Assembly (NCBI GenBank): GCA_024401455.1 | Contig: JAKSLA010000016.1 | Coordinates: forward strand, 1-61,227 | Direction: 5' to 3' | Length of the DNA: 61,227 nucleotides | From: Paludibacteraceae bacterium | GTDB lineage: Bacteria > Bacteroidota > Bacteroidia > Bacteroidales > Paludibacteraceae | Shown here: piece by piece, positions 1 through 8,190 of the stretch | Position numbering within the stretch: the first letter of the stretch is position 1 | Layout of the letters: each line of letters starts with the position of its first letter | Program-made: the position numbers and the translations under genes | Notes under the pieces: model-generated | Told to the model about the DNA's origin: nothing | The model's input: the letters and a program-made list of their open reading frames with translations, nothing else | The model's database searches: none

Positions 1-164
1 CGCAGGCGTTGGCTTTCTATCCAATGGGCGGTCTTCGTTACAAGAGATTCCGTGTTGGTTATGCCTATCAACTTGGTTTGACGGCGTTGAACCACCACAA
101 CTCGGGATCACATGAAATCATGCTTGGATACTCTTGGTGTATCACTAAGCACTTCTGTCGATAA
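1..164 (+). CDS. PorP/SprF-family type IX secretion membrane protein, C-terminal fragment
   Basis: The reading frame from base 3 to a TAA at 162-164 gives the last 53 residues of a protein whose start lies outside the window. The fragment alternates polar and hydrophobic residues as outer-membrane beta-strands do, and contains a GSHEIMLGY segment, which resembles the end of PorP/SprF-family proteins. Members of this family are outer-membrane partners of T9SS substrates that carry type-B sorting domains, so a large type-B adhesin gene may lie immediately upstream of the window, as it does for the other family member at 44906-45916. The assignment rests on a short fragment and on resemblance only. 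It is followed by a clear terminator. Confidence 0.6.
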   Translation, partial: QALAFYPMGGLRYKRFRVGYAYQLGLTALNHHNSGSHEIMLGYSWCITKHFCR

Positions 165-185
165 GGTTTTATCCTGAAATAGTAC

Positions 186-218
186 AGGTCTCCATTCCAT
201 TGGGATGGGGACCTTTTT
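186..218 (+). terminator. Rho-independent terminator after the PorP/SprF fragment
   Basis: A hairpin with 13-base arms (AGGTCTCCATTCC and GGGATGGGGACCT, paired with G-U wobbles) and a 2-base spacer region is followed by TTTTT. It lies 21 bases after the stop codon. Confidence 0.8.
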
Positions 219-706
219 GTTTTTGGGGGAGGATAAATATAGGTAGAACAGATTGTATAAATTGCTTTGCAGTGTCTTTATAGATTGTCAGTCAATTGAT
301 GATTGTGAAGTGAATGTTTGGTTGGTTGTAATGCTCAAAGATCTCCTTTGGAAGTCTTGTTGTTTCTAACACTATTTTTGTGTTAAGAAGGCCAAGTTTT
401 GCTAAAACTATCTTGTAAGTAAATGAACAATGAATAGTGACTTGTAAAAATATCGACCATGAAATTAGGGGCCCGGGCTTGGAGTTGTAAAAATTGACCA
501 TCTCTTTTTCTTGCTCTAATTGTCAGTGAGTTATCTTGTGTTTTTGTTGCTGTTAACTATGATTATCAAGTTGATTTTGTATTTTTCGGTCATGCCTATG
601 TTGTTTTTTACCATTCGTTTTCCTTTAAATGTCATGATTTAAATCTCCAATTTTCTTCGTTGAATATCATCTACTTTTACCATCAGAAAACAAAAACATC
701 AAGACC
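219..706. other. Intergenic region without recognised gene
   Basis: About 490 AT-rich bases between the terminator and the glycosidase gene. An open frame on the minus strand (292-501) shows no family motif or convincing signal and I do not call it. A TACTTTTA near 671 resembles a Bacteroidota -7 box (TAnnTTTG) with one mismatch and could serve the gene at 707, but no clear -33 TTTG accompanies it. Confidence 0.4.
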
Positions 707-2650
707 ATGAATAAAAGTAAACTTTTAGTATTTGCATTCTTGTGCAATGTCGCATCTTATGCAGCAGACTTTAATTTAAAGGTAAATTTGGGCGATAGTA
801 TAAGGCCTGTAACTCATGTGGCAACAGGTTCTCTGTATGGACTTACGGAGACATTGCCGGCCGATATAGGTGAGCATGTAAAGCCGCTTAAGCCGAATGT
901 GTTTTTGAATCCGGCCGCTGCAGGCAATGGCCGTCAGCAGCCTATTGGTGATGCCTTCAAGGCAGCCGAGCGTCTAAAAGGTACGACTGGTAAAGTTCAT
1001 ATTCGTTTGGCCGATTTGTTGCCAGGATGGCCTTATGGATGGAAAGGCTGGGCGTATTGGGAAAGCGAGGTGAAGAACATCATCAATAAGCGGAAAACTT
1101 GCGGTTTGGACAATTTGGATGGTTATGAGATTTGGAATGAACCTTATGGAACATGGAAGGACCAAAACGGTCGCTACCATGAAGATTTGTGGAAACCGAC
1201 TTACGATCTGCTCCGTCGTTATGACCCTAATATGAGAATTATCGGACCTTCGTTCGCTTTCTATAGTAGTCAGCGTATGGAGAATTTCGTTAAGTTCTGT
1301 AAGGAAAATAATTGTATGCCCGATATCATTAGTTGGCACCAGTGGGGGTCAGATGGATTTGTGGGCGCATTGGAGCACTATCGTAGTTTGGAGAGGAAGT
1401 ACGGCATCTCGCCAAGAAAAATAAGCATTAACGAGTATTCTTCAACAACGCATGAATTAGAAGGTTGCCCAGGCGTTTCTGTGCCGTTCATCGCGAAGTT
1501 TGAGCGACATGGAGTTGAGAGTGCAATGATTTCATGGTGGTTTACCAACTTGGCTGGACGCCTTGGCAGTTTGCTCACCGCACAAAATCAAAAGGGTGGT
1601 GGCTGGTATCTCTACAAGTGGTATGGAGATATGGATGGTTATATGGCAATGGTTACCCCTCCGAACGACAAGAGTGATGGCGTGGACGGCTTTGCGGCTG
1701 TGAATAAAACAATGCGAGAGGCAAGTGTCGTTTTGGGCGGTTCAAGCATAGGTACAGTTCATGTTGATTTGCAAGGAATACCAGAATGGATGGGAAATGA
1801 GGTAGAGATTAAAGTGGAGTATGTTACATGGGAGAATAAGGACAAGGCCGTACCTGCACCGCAAACGATCTCTCGCGAGATATATACGGTAAACGGTGGA
1901 CGAGTATCTGTCCCTGTTAATGTGACGAGTGGTTATTATGCCTACCGTCTCTATATTACTCCTGCCGAGACGGTTCCCCAATCTCCCTTTTTAGGTATAG
2001 CCCATTCCATTCCTGGAACAATTGAGGCTGAGCAGTATGACAATGGAAGTGAAGGCATTTCATACCATGATTCGGACAGAGAGAATAGAGGAGGTGCTTA
2101 TCGTAAAGATTCAGGCGTTGATGTCTATGCATTAAAAGGCAAAGCTGATGAGTATGCCGTAGGATACGCAACGGCAGGCGAGTGGTTGTTGTACACGGTC
2201 AATGTGAAGAAGGAGTCTCTTTATAAGATTGATGCCATTCTTTCGTCGGGAGGTGAAGCCTCAGGAATAAAGCTCTACATGGATGATGTAGCGATAACAG
2301 GTGAACTTCGCACTTCTCCCAATGGTGAGGATTGGGAAAGTTATGAACTCGCATCAACGGAGTCGGCATTTAAGCTTGCCGAAGGCGAACATACAATGCG
2401 TCTTGAGATTGTGGGCAGTTGGATAAATATTGACAAGCTGATCTTTACGGAGATTGAAACTTCCGATGTTACTCAAGTCCAATCTGAAGAGGTTCGTGAG
2501 TTTACAGTTTTCGATATGAATGGTAAGAAATTGTGTGTGGTTAAGTCCAATCTCTTCTTGTTGCCAAAGGCTCTCAAGGAGCGAGGTGCCCGTAGAGGCG
2601 GTTTCCTTGCCAAATCCGGCGATTTCTCCTACAAGGTAATGGTTGAATAA
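707..2650 (+). CDS. Secreted clan GH-A glycoside hydrolase (GH39-like) with CBM6 and T9SS type-A tail
   Basis: The 647-residue protein starts with a signal peptide (MNKSKLLVFAFLCNVASYAA). Residues about 25-420 form a (beta/alpha)8-type catalytic region: YEIWNEPYG supplies a typical acid/base Glu (E145) and ISINEYSS a typical nucleophile Glu (E243), as in clan GH-A retaining glycosidases; the closest family by eye is GH39-like. Residues about 435-575 look like a CBM6 (IEAEQYD start, DKLIF end). The end (VFDMNGKKL ... FSYKVMVE) is a T9SS type-A sorting domain, so the enzyme is probably secreted across the outer membrane and anchored at the surface. Substrate is not readable; the neighbouring arabinanase and pectate lyase suggest plant cell-wall polysaccharide. 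It converges with the GH43 gene, with a repeat-rich gap between them. Confidence 0.75.
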   Translation: MNKSKLLVFAFLCNVASYAADFNLKVNLGDSIRPVTHVATGSLYGLTETLPADIGEHVKPLKPNVFLNPAAAGNGRQQPIGDAFKAAERLKGTTGKVHIRLADLLPGWPYGWKGWAYWESEVKNIINKRKTCGLDNLDGYEIWNEPYGTWKDQNGRYHEDLWKPTYDLLRRYDPNMRIIGPSFAFYSSQRMENFVKFCKENNCMPDIISWHQWGSDGFVGALEHYRSLERKYGISPRKISINEYSSTTHELEGCPGVSVPFIAKFERHGVESAMISWWFTNLAGRLGSLLTAQNQKGGGWYLYKWYGDMDGYMAMVTPPNDKSDGVDGFAAVNKTMREASVVLGGSSIGTVHVDLQGIPEWMGNEVEIKVEYVTWENKDKAVPAPQTISREIYTVNGGRVSVPVNVTSGYYAYRLYITPAETVPQSPFLGIAHSIPGTIEAEQYDNGSEGISYHDSDRENRGGAYRKDSGVDVYALKGKADEYAVGYATAGEWLLYTVNVKKESLYKIDAILSSGGEASGIKLYMDDVAITGELRTSPNGEDWESYELASTESAFKLAEGEHTMRLEIVGSWINIDKLIFTEIETSDVTQVQSEEVREFTVFDMNGKKLCVVKSNLFLLPKALKERGARRGGFLAKSGDFSYKVMVE

Positions 2651-2748
2651 GGGCACCGTAGGGGCGGTGCCTTGTGCCCGCCCTTGTCCTCCCCGGAGTT
2701 TTGTGCAATTTCCGGAGGAGAGGGCACCCACAAGGGGCGCCCGTACAA
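2651..2748. repeat. Dispersed palindromic repeat, two related copies between convergent genes
   Basis: Copy one (2658-2683) is a 26-base GC-rich sequence beginning GTAGGGGCGG and ending GCCCGCCC; it is identical in reverse complement to 13172-13197 and differs at one base from the reverse complement of 10699-10724. A diverged inverted copy lies at 2722-2746 (ends CGCCCGTAC). Between them is a hairpin with CTCC/GGAG arms (about 2689-2720). It sits just after the glycosidase stop and just after the GH43 stop on the other strand, so it may also end transcription from both sides, although no long T-tract is present. Confidence 0.75.
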
Positions 2749-2756
2749 TCGCCTTA

Positions 2757-5549
2757 TTATCGGTTTCTAAGAACTATCATTTGCCCCAATAGGATATATA
2801 CACCTTGTGCGAGGTTTTCAATTTGGTTCAGCCCTTGAGAGAGGTGAAGCGTTGCTACTTGCTTACCATCTACCGTATAGAGGGTAGCGCTTTGTTCTTT
2901 GGATGAGTTGACAAGGATGGCTGAGCCATTCGTTGAAATCTTATCGTTAGTAGCAAGCGGAGTATGGGAGAACGTAGCCTCTTTATCACCTACTGAGGTT
3001 TTAGTTTCTACCTTCAGTAAATCCACGAAACTCTCTTCACAAGTTAAGTTGAAGGTGATTTCGGAGGTTGGTGCATTGGCGTTTATGACGGTGTATTTGT
3101 ACACTTTGCCATTTTGTGCTTCGATGGTTATTTTGTAATTGATGGTGTTCCCTTCGCGGGAGATGTTGGCTGTGACTTTTGCGTTGGTCATCAGTTGAAG
3201 GAATTCGTCCCAGTTCTCCCAGTCTCTTTGCGAAGAGACGGTGCCAAAGATGTCGAAGCAGTAATCGTCTGCACGGACAAACATGCTCTTGCCGTCGGCT
3301 GTGGCAACGATGATGTAGTTGTCCCAATTGTCAGTGCCAACAAGGTTGCGGTAGTTGTAGAAGGAGTATTCTACTTCAAAGTCGTCCGAGAGCGTTGTTC
3401 CTCCACATTTCTGCTTGTTGAACCCAATAGGGTAGGTGCCGTCGGCGTTGCAAGTTCCGGCTGAAAGGCGGGAACTGACTTTCGATTGGGTCACTTTGGA
3501 AACCTCCAAATAGCAGGATTCTCCGCCGAGATAGATGTCCAAATCCTTTGTTGGGCAATTGGTGGCAGATGCCGTGTAATAGAGTTCTCCGTCGGCATAA
3601 GCATAGATGTCGATGACGTTTCCGCTACGTTTTACAGAGACCTTGACTTCCTTGTCTTTGAATGACATGTCTCCCGTTACATTCTTCTTGTAGTTGACCG
3701 ATGAACCGGTGAATGTTTGATTGGAGTAAGCGTCTGCGCGTTGGTGCCAGTTGGACGAACCGTCGCTTAAACGGATGGCCCAGTTGTCCCAAACGTGTTC
3801 GTCTTCCGTACGGTTGATGAACGTATATTCCATCTCAAAGTCACCGCTTACGCTTTCTTTGTAGAAATCGCTGATGTCATTCCATTGGGTGGAGTAGTCG
3901 GGTTTGCAGACGGTGAGCGCGCCTTTGCCGTATTCGGTAGTCGCTTGGGTATAAGTTTCAGGCTTTTTGTAACCCCAGATGCACAACTCGGAGTTGGCGT
4001 CCATACCCGTGAATGTTACCGTTTGAGTGGAGAGTCCATCCATCAATAAGTCCGCCAAAACGCATTGGAAGGTACCCTTGTTGGAGGTGATGGTGAGATA
4101 TTGTTTGCCGTTGGCGAAGTTGTAGTTCCATTCTCCCGAGAGAGCACCCGAAACACGTCCGCTGGCATCGAGGTGTACATTTTGTACTTGGTTGCAAGCT
4201 AAGTTCTTGTAGTCCGTACTATTGTGGACGATGAGACCATAAGCACCTGCGATGTCGTTGGGTTGGTAGGTCTCTTTTTTCAATCCAAAACCTTTCCTAA
4301 ATTCGAAAGGAGCGGCGAGGGCCCAGCCCGATTCGTTGATGAACATTTGGTGAACTTCCACATTGTGGTAGATAGTTCCCGTGTTTTCTTTGGCGTGGTA
4401 AATGACGTAACAGTTGCCGTCGTCGTCCATCAAGGCTGAATTGTGGCCTTGTGCCGTCTGTCCGATTTTCCACCATGGGTAGGTATAGTTCTGCATGAAC
4501 GAAACACCGTATTTCACATTGTCGCCATAGTTGAGTTCGTATCTTTTGAAGACGGGCGAGTCTCCCGATGGGTCGCTGTAAGGGCCACAAATGTTTTTGG
4601 AGCGGAACAGACGCATGTTGTAACCTCCCTCGGGAGAGTAGAATCCGTAAGAGACGAAGAGGTAGTACCACCCTTCACCGTCAGCATCTTCCATGTATTC
4701 GATATAGCTGCCCTCGCCACTCACGTAGGCACCACCTGCGATTTGGAAACCGCAGTATTTGTCGTAGCCTGGTGCTGAATAACTTTTGTCGCGTAATCCT
4801 GTGCGAGGGTCTAACTTGATCATCCAGATACCTCCCGACCAAGATCCGTAAATCATCCAAAGGTTTCCCTCTTTGTCGTATTCTACGGCAGGGTCAATGG
4901 CGTGCGGTTTGATGGAACGGGAATAAAGTGATCCATTATTTTTCGTGTAGTTGTTGATGAGCGAAGGCGCATCGGCTCCAACTACATCGGCAAAGTCGGT
5001 CTTCGTATAGGAGTAGGTGCCTGAGGCAGTGAAACCTGAGTAAATGACCTCGTCTTGATAAACATAAGGACCCTCTATCTGGTCGGCAGTCAGGAGGCAG
5101 ATGACCGAGTTGGCGTAGGTGTTGTTGTTGGCACTGGCGTCGCCGTTTACGGAGAAGTAGAGGCACCACTTCTTCATGGTCGGGTTGTAGATGATGTCAG
5201 GGGCCCAAAGGTTGCCGTTGAGGTCGTAGTTGTTGATGCCGAGTGAACTCCATGCGGCAGAGGGACCAAATGCTTCCCACATATTGTTGGAAGTGAATTT
5301 TGGCGAAAATTCCTTCCAGTTGATAAGGTCGGTAGAGTAGGCTCCACCTCTATGAGTTCCGAATAAGTAATAACGCTTTTCCCGGTCTTTGGCCTCACTC
5401 TGTTCAGGATATGACTTCCCGTTTTTGTCAACGTAGGCCACGATGACAGATGGGTCATGTACGGCAACTGTTGCAGCTTGCGTAGCAATTGGACAGAGCG
5501 TGCAAGCCATTGATATGGTTGGTACTAAGTGCTTTAAATATCGCTTCAT
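2757..5549 (-). CDS. Secreted GH43 arabinan endo-1,5-alpha-L-arabinosidase, multidomain, T9SS type-A tail
   Basis: The 930-residue product has a signal peptide ending near TQAA (about residue 25). The catalytic five-bladed propeller spans roughly 28-430: VHDPSV gives the general base D32, AIDPAVEYD the pKa-modulating D219, and SGEGSYIEY the general acid E279, the normal GH43 triad; GHNSALMDDDGNCYVIYH is typical of endo-arabinanases. A C-terminal arabinanase beta-domain follows (about 440-515), then two related modules of about 150 residues (about 530-680 and 690-850; both have a DNW-[AI]-I-hydrophobic core) that look like LamG-type carbohydrate-binding domains. The end (LYTVDGKQVATL ... GVYILLGQMIVLRNR) is a T9SS type-A sorting domain. 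It cleaves arabinan side chains of pectin outside the cell. It follows the pectate lyase gene in the same direction, 75 bases apart, with a hairpin between. Confidence 0.85.
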   Translation of the reverse strand: MKRYLKHLVPTISMACTLCPIATQAATVAVHDPSVIVAYVDKNGKSYPEQSEAKDREKRYYLFGTHRGGAYSTDLINWKEFSPKFTSNNMWEAFGPSAAWSSLGINNYDLNGNLWAPDIIYNPTMKKWCLYFSVNGDASANNNTYANSVICLLTADQIEGPYVYQDEVIYSGFTASGTYSYTKTDFADVVGADAPSLINNYTKNNGSLYSRSIKPHAIDPAVEYDKEGNLWMIYGSWSGGIWMIKLDPRTGLRDKSYSAPGYDKYCGFQIAGGAYVSGEGSYIEYMEDADGEGWYYLFVSYGFYSPEGGYNMRLFRSKNICGPYSDPSGDSPVFKRYELNYGDNVKYGVSFMQNYTYPWWKIGQTAQGHNSALMDDDGNCYVIYHAKENTGTIYHNVEVHQMFINESGWALAAPFEFRKGFGLKKETYQPNDIAGAYGLIVHNSTDYKNLACNQVQNVHLDASGRVSGALSGEWNYNFANGKQYLTITSNKGTFQCVLADLLMDGLSTQTVTFTGMDANSELCIWGYKKPETYTQATTEYGKGALTVCKPDYSTQWNDISDFYKESVSGDFEMEYTFINRTEDEHVWDNWAIRLSDGSSNWHQRADAYSNQTFTGSSVNYKKNVTGDMSFKDKEVKVSVKRSGNVIDIYAYADGELYYTASATNCPTKDLDIYLGGESCYLEVSKVTQSKVSSRLSAGTCNADGTYPIGFNKQKCGGTTLSDDFEVEYSFYNYRNLVGTDNWDNYIIVATADGKSMFVRADDYCFDIFGTVSSQRDWENWDEFLQLMTNAKVTANISREGNTINYKITIEAQNGKVYKYTVINANAPTSEITFNLTCEESFVDLLKVETKTSVGDKEATFSHTPLATNDKISTNGSAILVNSSKEQSATLYTVDGKQVATLHLSQGLNQIENLAQGVYILLGQMIVLRNR

Positions 5550-5567
5550 GTTCTCTTTGGGGGTTCT

Positions 5568-5604
5568 ATTCTTCGGGAAAGGAGTGCAACCTCTCCCGAA
5601 GAAT
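5568..5604. other. Hairpin between pectate lyase and arabinanase genes
   Basis: ATTCTTCGGGA and TCCCGAAGAAT form an exact 11-base inverted repeat around a 15-base loop. Both flanking genes are on the minus strand, but the T-rich tract (GAATTTTTG) lies on the plus-strand side, so it is not a classic terminator for them. A transcript-processing or stability hairpin, or a barrier to antisense transcription, is possible. Confidence 0.6.
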
Positions 5605-5624
5605 TTTTGTTTTCTGTGAATAGA

Positions 5625-7283
5625 CTATTTGTGTACGACGAGGACTTGCTCTTCGTATCTCTTTCCGTCAACGAGGGCAGAAATAAGATAAAGTCCGTTA
5701 GGAAGGTCTGATGTATTGATTTCCAATTCCTCAGATCCAGCAATGTTCTTGTTCACTTGTCTTGTGGTTGCTCCGCTGATGTTGATGAGTCGAATCTCTG
5801 CTGTCCCGTTGCCAGACAGAAGGATGTTCAGTTGGTTGTCTGCTTGATTAGATCTCAAGCGGAAGGCAGCGGCTGCTTGCTCATCGGCAACTTGGGTGTT
5901 TTCACCGATTACCTTAATGGTTCCTGTCTTGCTTACTTCAGACGAGCCGCCTATGGTTTTTACGATGAAGTTGAACACACCGCTTTCCGTTGGCGTTCCG
6001 CTGACGTCAATGCGGTTGTTTTCGGTTGATGGAGCAACGGTCAATCCCTCGGGCAATCCTTCGAAGACGATGGTTTCAGCATTTGTCCAAGAGTAGCCGA
6101 AGGAGACGATAGGTTCGCCCAATTTGATTTCTTGAGAAGAACTGCCCCCGCCTCTCTTGGTCAAAGTAGGTTCGTTGACAATGGGGTTTTCTGGTATGAC
6201 TGGGTTTGTCTCCTCTTGTGTTGTGCATCCGTTGAATTGAAGTGTGGCACCCGCACCGTTCTCGGGGTTGCTAACAACCTGTTCCACCATTCCTGCGTCA
6301 ATGGCTGAAAGTTGGTAGTATTGTGATGGAAGGAAAGCCCAACCTGTTCCTGTCGTATTTCCTGAGCAATAGCGGAATAAACAATTGTCGAATGTGAGTA
6401 GTCCTTGAGTGCCTTTACTGTTGGAGTAGTTGGCGTATGGGTTGTTGACTCCGATAAAGGCTGTACGCTCTACATAGATGCTTGAGTTGTTTCCTGCACC
6501 ACAGCAATAGTTTGCTACTGAACTCTTATAGAGACAGTTGATGATGTGTACTTTACCGAAACGCACGCGAGGCATACGCTCTCGGCATCCTTCGTCCCAC
6601 CAGCAGAATTGGAAAGTGGCATTGAGTTTGCCCTCGTCCTTGCTGGCGTTGTCGTCCGATGATCCCCAAAGATTGGTGTAGCGGTGGTCGTTTGAACCGC
6701 CAGATCCGCCTGCCAAAGGGGCTTTAAGGTATCTGAATCTACACCAAGTAACGGCAATGTTGTTTGCTCCGTTTTTACAGTCGAAGTTGCCATCTACTCC
6801 GTCTTGAAAATCGCAGTGGTCCACCCAGATGTTGTATCCGCCATCGATGCAAAGGTTGTCGTAACCGTCGCAGTCATAAGCACCTGCACTTATGAAGGTG
6901 ATGTTTCTCATGATGAAGTTGTTCGTTCCGCGCGAGAGATATAAGATTCCAGAAGTGGATTTGTCGCGCCTGTTGCTATAAAGGCAGGAGCCGGGGAGTC
7001 CGATGAGTGTCTTGTCAACGGGAACTACCTTCATAAACGTAGTGAATTCGATGGCACCTTTGACGTAGATGGTGTATTTCCCACTTTTGGAAAGGTATGC
7101 CTTCAAGTCGGCAGCGTTATCCACGACGACGCATTCTCCCCCTTCTCCCCCTGTCGGAGTGGCTTCTACTGTGGCCCATCCCACGGGCTTGTTCTGGTCG
7201 TATGGGGAAAGCGCTGCGAATGTAGTTGAACTGGCAAATCCAGCAAAAGCCAGCAATGTCATGACTAGTTTTAGTGTCTTCAT
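5625..7283 (-). CDS. Secreted pectate lyase (PL1 family) with T9SS type-A tail
   Basis: The 552-residue protein begins with a signal peptide (cleavage near TFAA, residue about 24). Residues about 30-370 form a parallel beta-helix: VDHCDFQDGVDGNFDCKNG carries the Ca-binding Asp residues, and RMPRVRFGKVHIINCLY (R236-R241) matches the PL1 motif RxPxxRxGxxHxxNN that includes the catalytic Arg. It would cleave de-esterified polygalacturonate by beta-elimination. After a linker, about 380-465 resembles an Ig/Ig-like fold (VSGTPTESGVFNFIVKT), and the last 80 residues (AEIRLINISGATTRQV ... LPNGLYLISALVDGK) form a T9SS type-A sorting domain. Together with the downstream arabinanase it fits extracellular pectin attack. 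Confidence 0.88.
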   Translation of the reverse strand: MKTLKLVMTLLAFAGFASSTTFAALSPYDQNKPVGWATVEATPTGGEGGECVVVDNAADLKAYLSKSGKYTIYVKGAIEFTTFMKVVPVDKTLIGLPGSCLYSNRRDKSTSGILYLSRGTNNFIMRNITFISAGAYDCDGYDNLCIDGGYNIWVDHCDFQDGVDGNFDCKNGANNIAVTWCRFRYLKAPLAGGSGGSNDHRYTNLWGSSDDNASKDEGKLNATFQFCWWDEGCRERMPRVRFGKVHIINCLYKSSVANYCCGAGNNSSIYVERTAFIGVNNPYANYSNSKGTQGLLTFDNCLFRYCSGNTTGTGWAFLPSQYYQLSAIDAGMVEQVVSNPENGAGATLQFNGCTTQEETNPVIPENPIVNEPTLTKRGGGSSSQEIKLGEPIVSFGYSWTNAETIVFEGLPEGLTVAPSTENNRIDVSGTPTESGVFNFIVKTIGGSSEVSKTGTIKVIGENTQVADEQAAAAFRLRSNQADNQLNILLSGNGTAEIRLINISGATTRQVNKNIAGSEELEINTSDLPNGLYLISALVDGKRYEEQVLVVHK

Positions 7284-7355
7284 GGTTATCTGTTTTTTAT
7301 ATTCTATCTTTAATTTATCTAATGTAGAACGGGTAAGAGCCCAATTCCACTAATG

Positions 7356-7363
7356 CAAAAATA
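7356..7363 (-). promoter_or_regulatory. Possible -7 box for the pectate lyase gene
   Basis: CAAAAATA on the plus strand reads TATTTTTG on the minus strand and matches TAnnTTTG, 73 bases before the start codon. No TTTG at the expected -33 distance; a second CAAAAATA lies near 7399. Confidence 0.35.
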
Positions 7364-7441
7364 TCAATATTCATGAATAAAAAAAGGTATAAAACTTTCA
7401 AAAATAGGTATTATTAGTTCAAAATAAAATTTGTCCTCTTT

Positions 7442-7525
7442 TTTGTCGGACAAACAACTTAGCCCAAGGCTGCTTCGGGGTGTAGCCAACGGAGACAGAG
7501 TGCAAAAACTACAAAAAGTTGTAGT
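7442..7525. promoter_or_regulatory. Two small palindromes upstream of the Lrp-family gene
   Basis: TTTGTC-G-GACAAA (7442-7454) and ACTACAA-AAAG-TTGTAGT (7508-7525) are exact inverted repeats in the gap between the divergent pectate lyase and Lrp/AsnC genes. Their size fits dimeric regulator operators, and the Lrp-like protein encoded next door is the obvious candidate binder. This is inference from position and symmetry. Confidence 0.4.
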
Positions 7526-7617
7526 AAAAAATTGCCTTATTGTAGCATATAGTAAGCCAATGAAAAACTTTTTATCAATAAAAGGACAATTTTATGATAG
7601 AAAATCAACAAAATTAC

Positions 7618-7625
7618 TACTTTTG
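7618..7625 (+). promoter_or_regulatory. -7 box for the Lrp/AsnC-family gene
   Basis: TACTTTTG matches the Bacteroidota TAnnTTTG box exactly and lies 27 bases before the start codon at 7652. No good -33 TTTG at 19-21 bases upstream. Confidence 0.45.
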
Positions 7626-7651
7626 CTTGCAAAACAACAAAAAGAGAAAAA

Positions 7652-8128
7652 GTGGAAAAAATAGACGATTTAGATAAGCAGATTCTTGAGATAATTACCA
7701 AGAATGCGCGTATTCCGTTTAAGGATGTGGCAAGCGAGTGTGAAGTTTCTCGTGCTGCCATTCATCAGCGTGTTCAACGTTTGATAGATATGGGTGTGAT
7801 TGTGGGTTCTGGCTATCATGTCAATCCCAAGACATTGGGCTATCAAACATGTACCTATATTGGTATTAAACTGGAGAAGGGATCTATGTATTCGGAGGTA
7901 GTTCCGGAGTTGGATAAGATTCCCGAAATTGTTGAATGTAATTTCACGACCGGTCCATATACCATGATGGTCAAGTTGTATGCTCACGACAACGAGCATT
8001 TGATGCAGTTGCTCAACGGAAAGATCCAGAGCATCAAGGGTGTGTCGTCAACGGAGACGTTGATTTCATTGGAACAAAGCATCAAGCGAGAAGTGCCTAT
8101 CAACAAGGGAGAAGCAATTTTACCTTAA
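7652..8128 (+). CDS. Lrp/AsnC-family transcriptional regulator
   Basis: The 158-residue protein has the usual Lrp length. Residues about 5-65 are the AsnC-type winged helix-turn-helix (LDKQILEIITKNARIPFKDVA ... VSRAAIHQRVQRLIDMGVI) and about 75-150 the RAM ligand-binding fold (TYIGIKLEKG, ECNFTTGPYTMMVKLYA, TLISLEQSI). Such proteins bind DNA as dimers to octamers and respond to amino acids. The ATG follows AGAAAAAGTGG at the end of a run with no upstream in-frame alternative of merit. It stands between the divergent pectinase genes and the convergent aro genes. The palindromes at 7442-7525 are candidate autoregulatory sites. Its regulon cannot be read from the sequence. Confidence 0.9.
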   Translation: MEKIDDLDKQILEIITKNARIPFKDVASECEVSRAAIHQRVQRLIDMGVIVGSGYHVNPKTLGYQTCTYIGIKLEKGSMYSEVVPELDKIPEIVECNFTTGPYTMMVKLYAHDNEHLMQLLNGKIQSIKGVSSTETLISLEQSIKREVPINKGEAILP

Positions 8129-8156
8129 GTAGTAATAGACTTTCATTCGTGATATG

Positions 8157-8190
8157 AAAAAGGGGCGGTTTTTAAACCGTCCCTTCTTTT
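8157..8190. terminator. Bidirectional terminator between the Lrp gene and aroA
   Basis: AAAAA-GGGGCGGTTT-TT-AAACCGTCCC-TTCTTTT has a ten-pair GC-rich stem (one G-U) flanked by A and T tracts, so it works in both directions. It overlaps the last codons of aroA on the minus strand. Confidence 0.85.

Noticed and set aside
292-501. 69-residue minus-strand open frame
   Set aside because: No family motif, no signal peptide, low-complexity composition and no promoter; probably chance.
5546-5743. Small open frame across the pectate lyase end and the following hairpin
   Set aside because: It overlaps the pectate lyase sorting domain in another frame and shows no protein family.
7431-7664. 77-residue open frame upstream of the Lrp-family gene
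   Set aside because: It overlaps the promoter and start of the regulator and looks like translated regulatory DNA.
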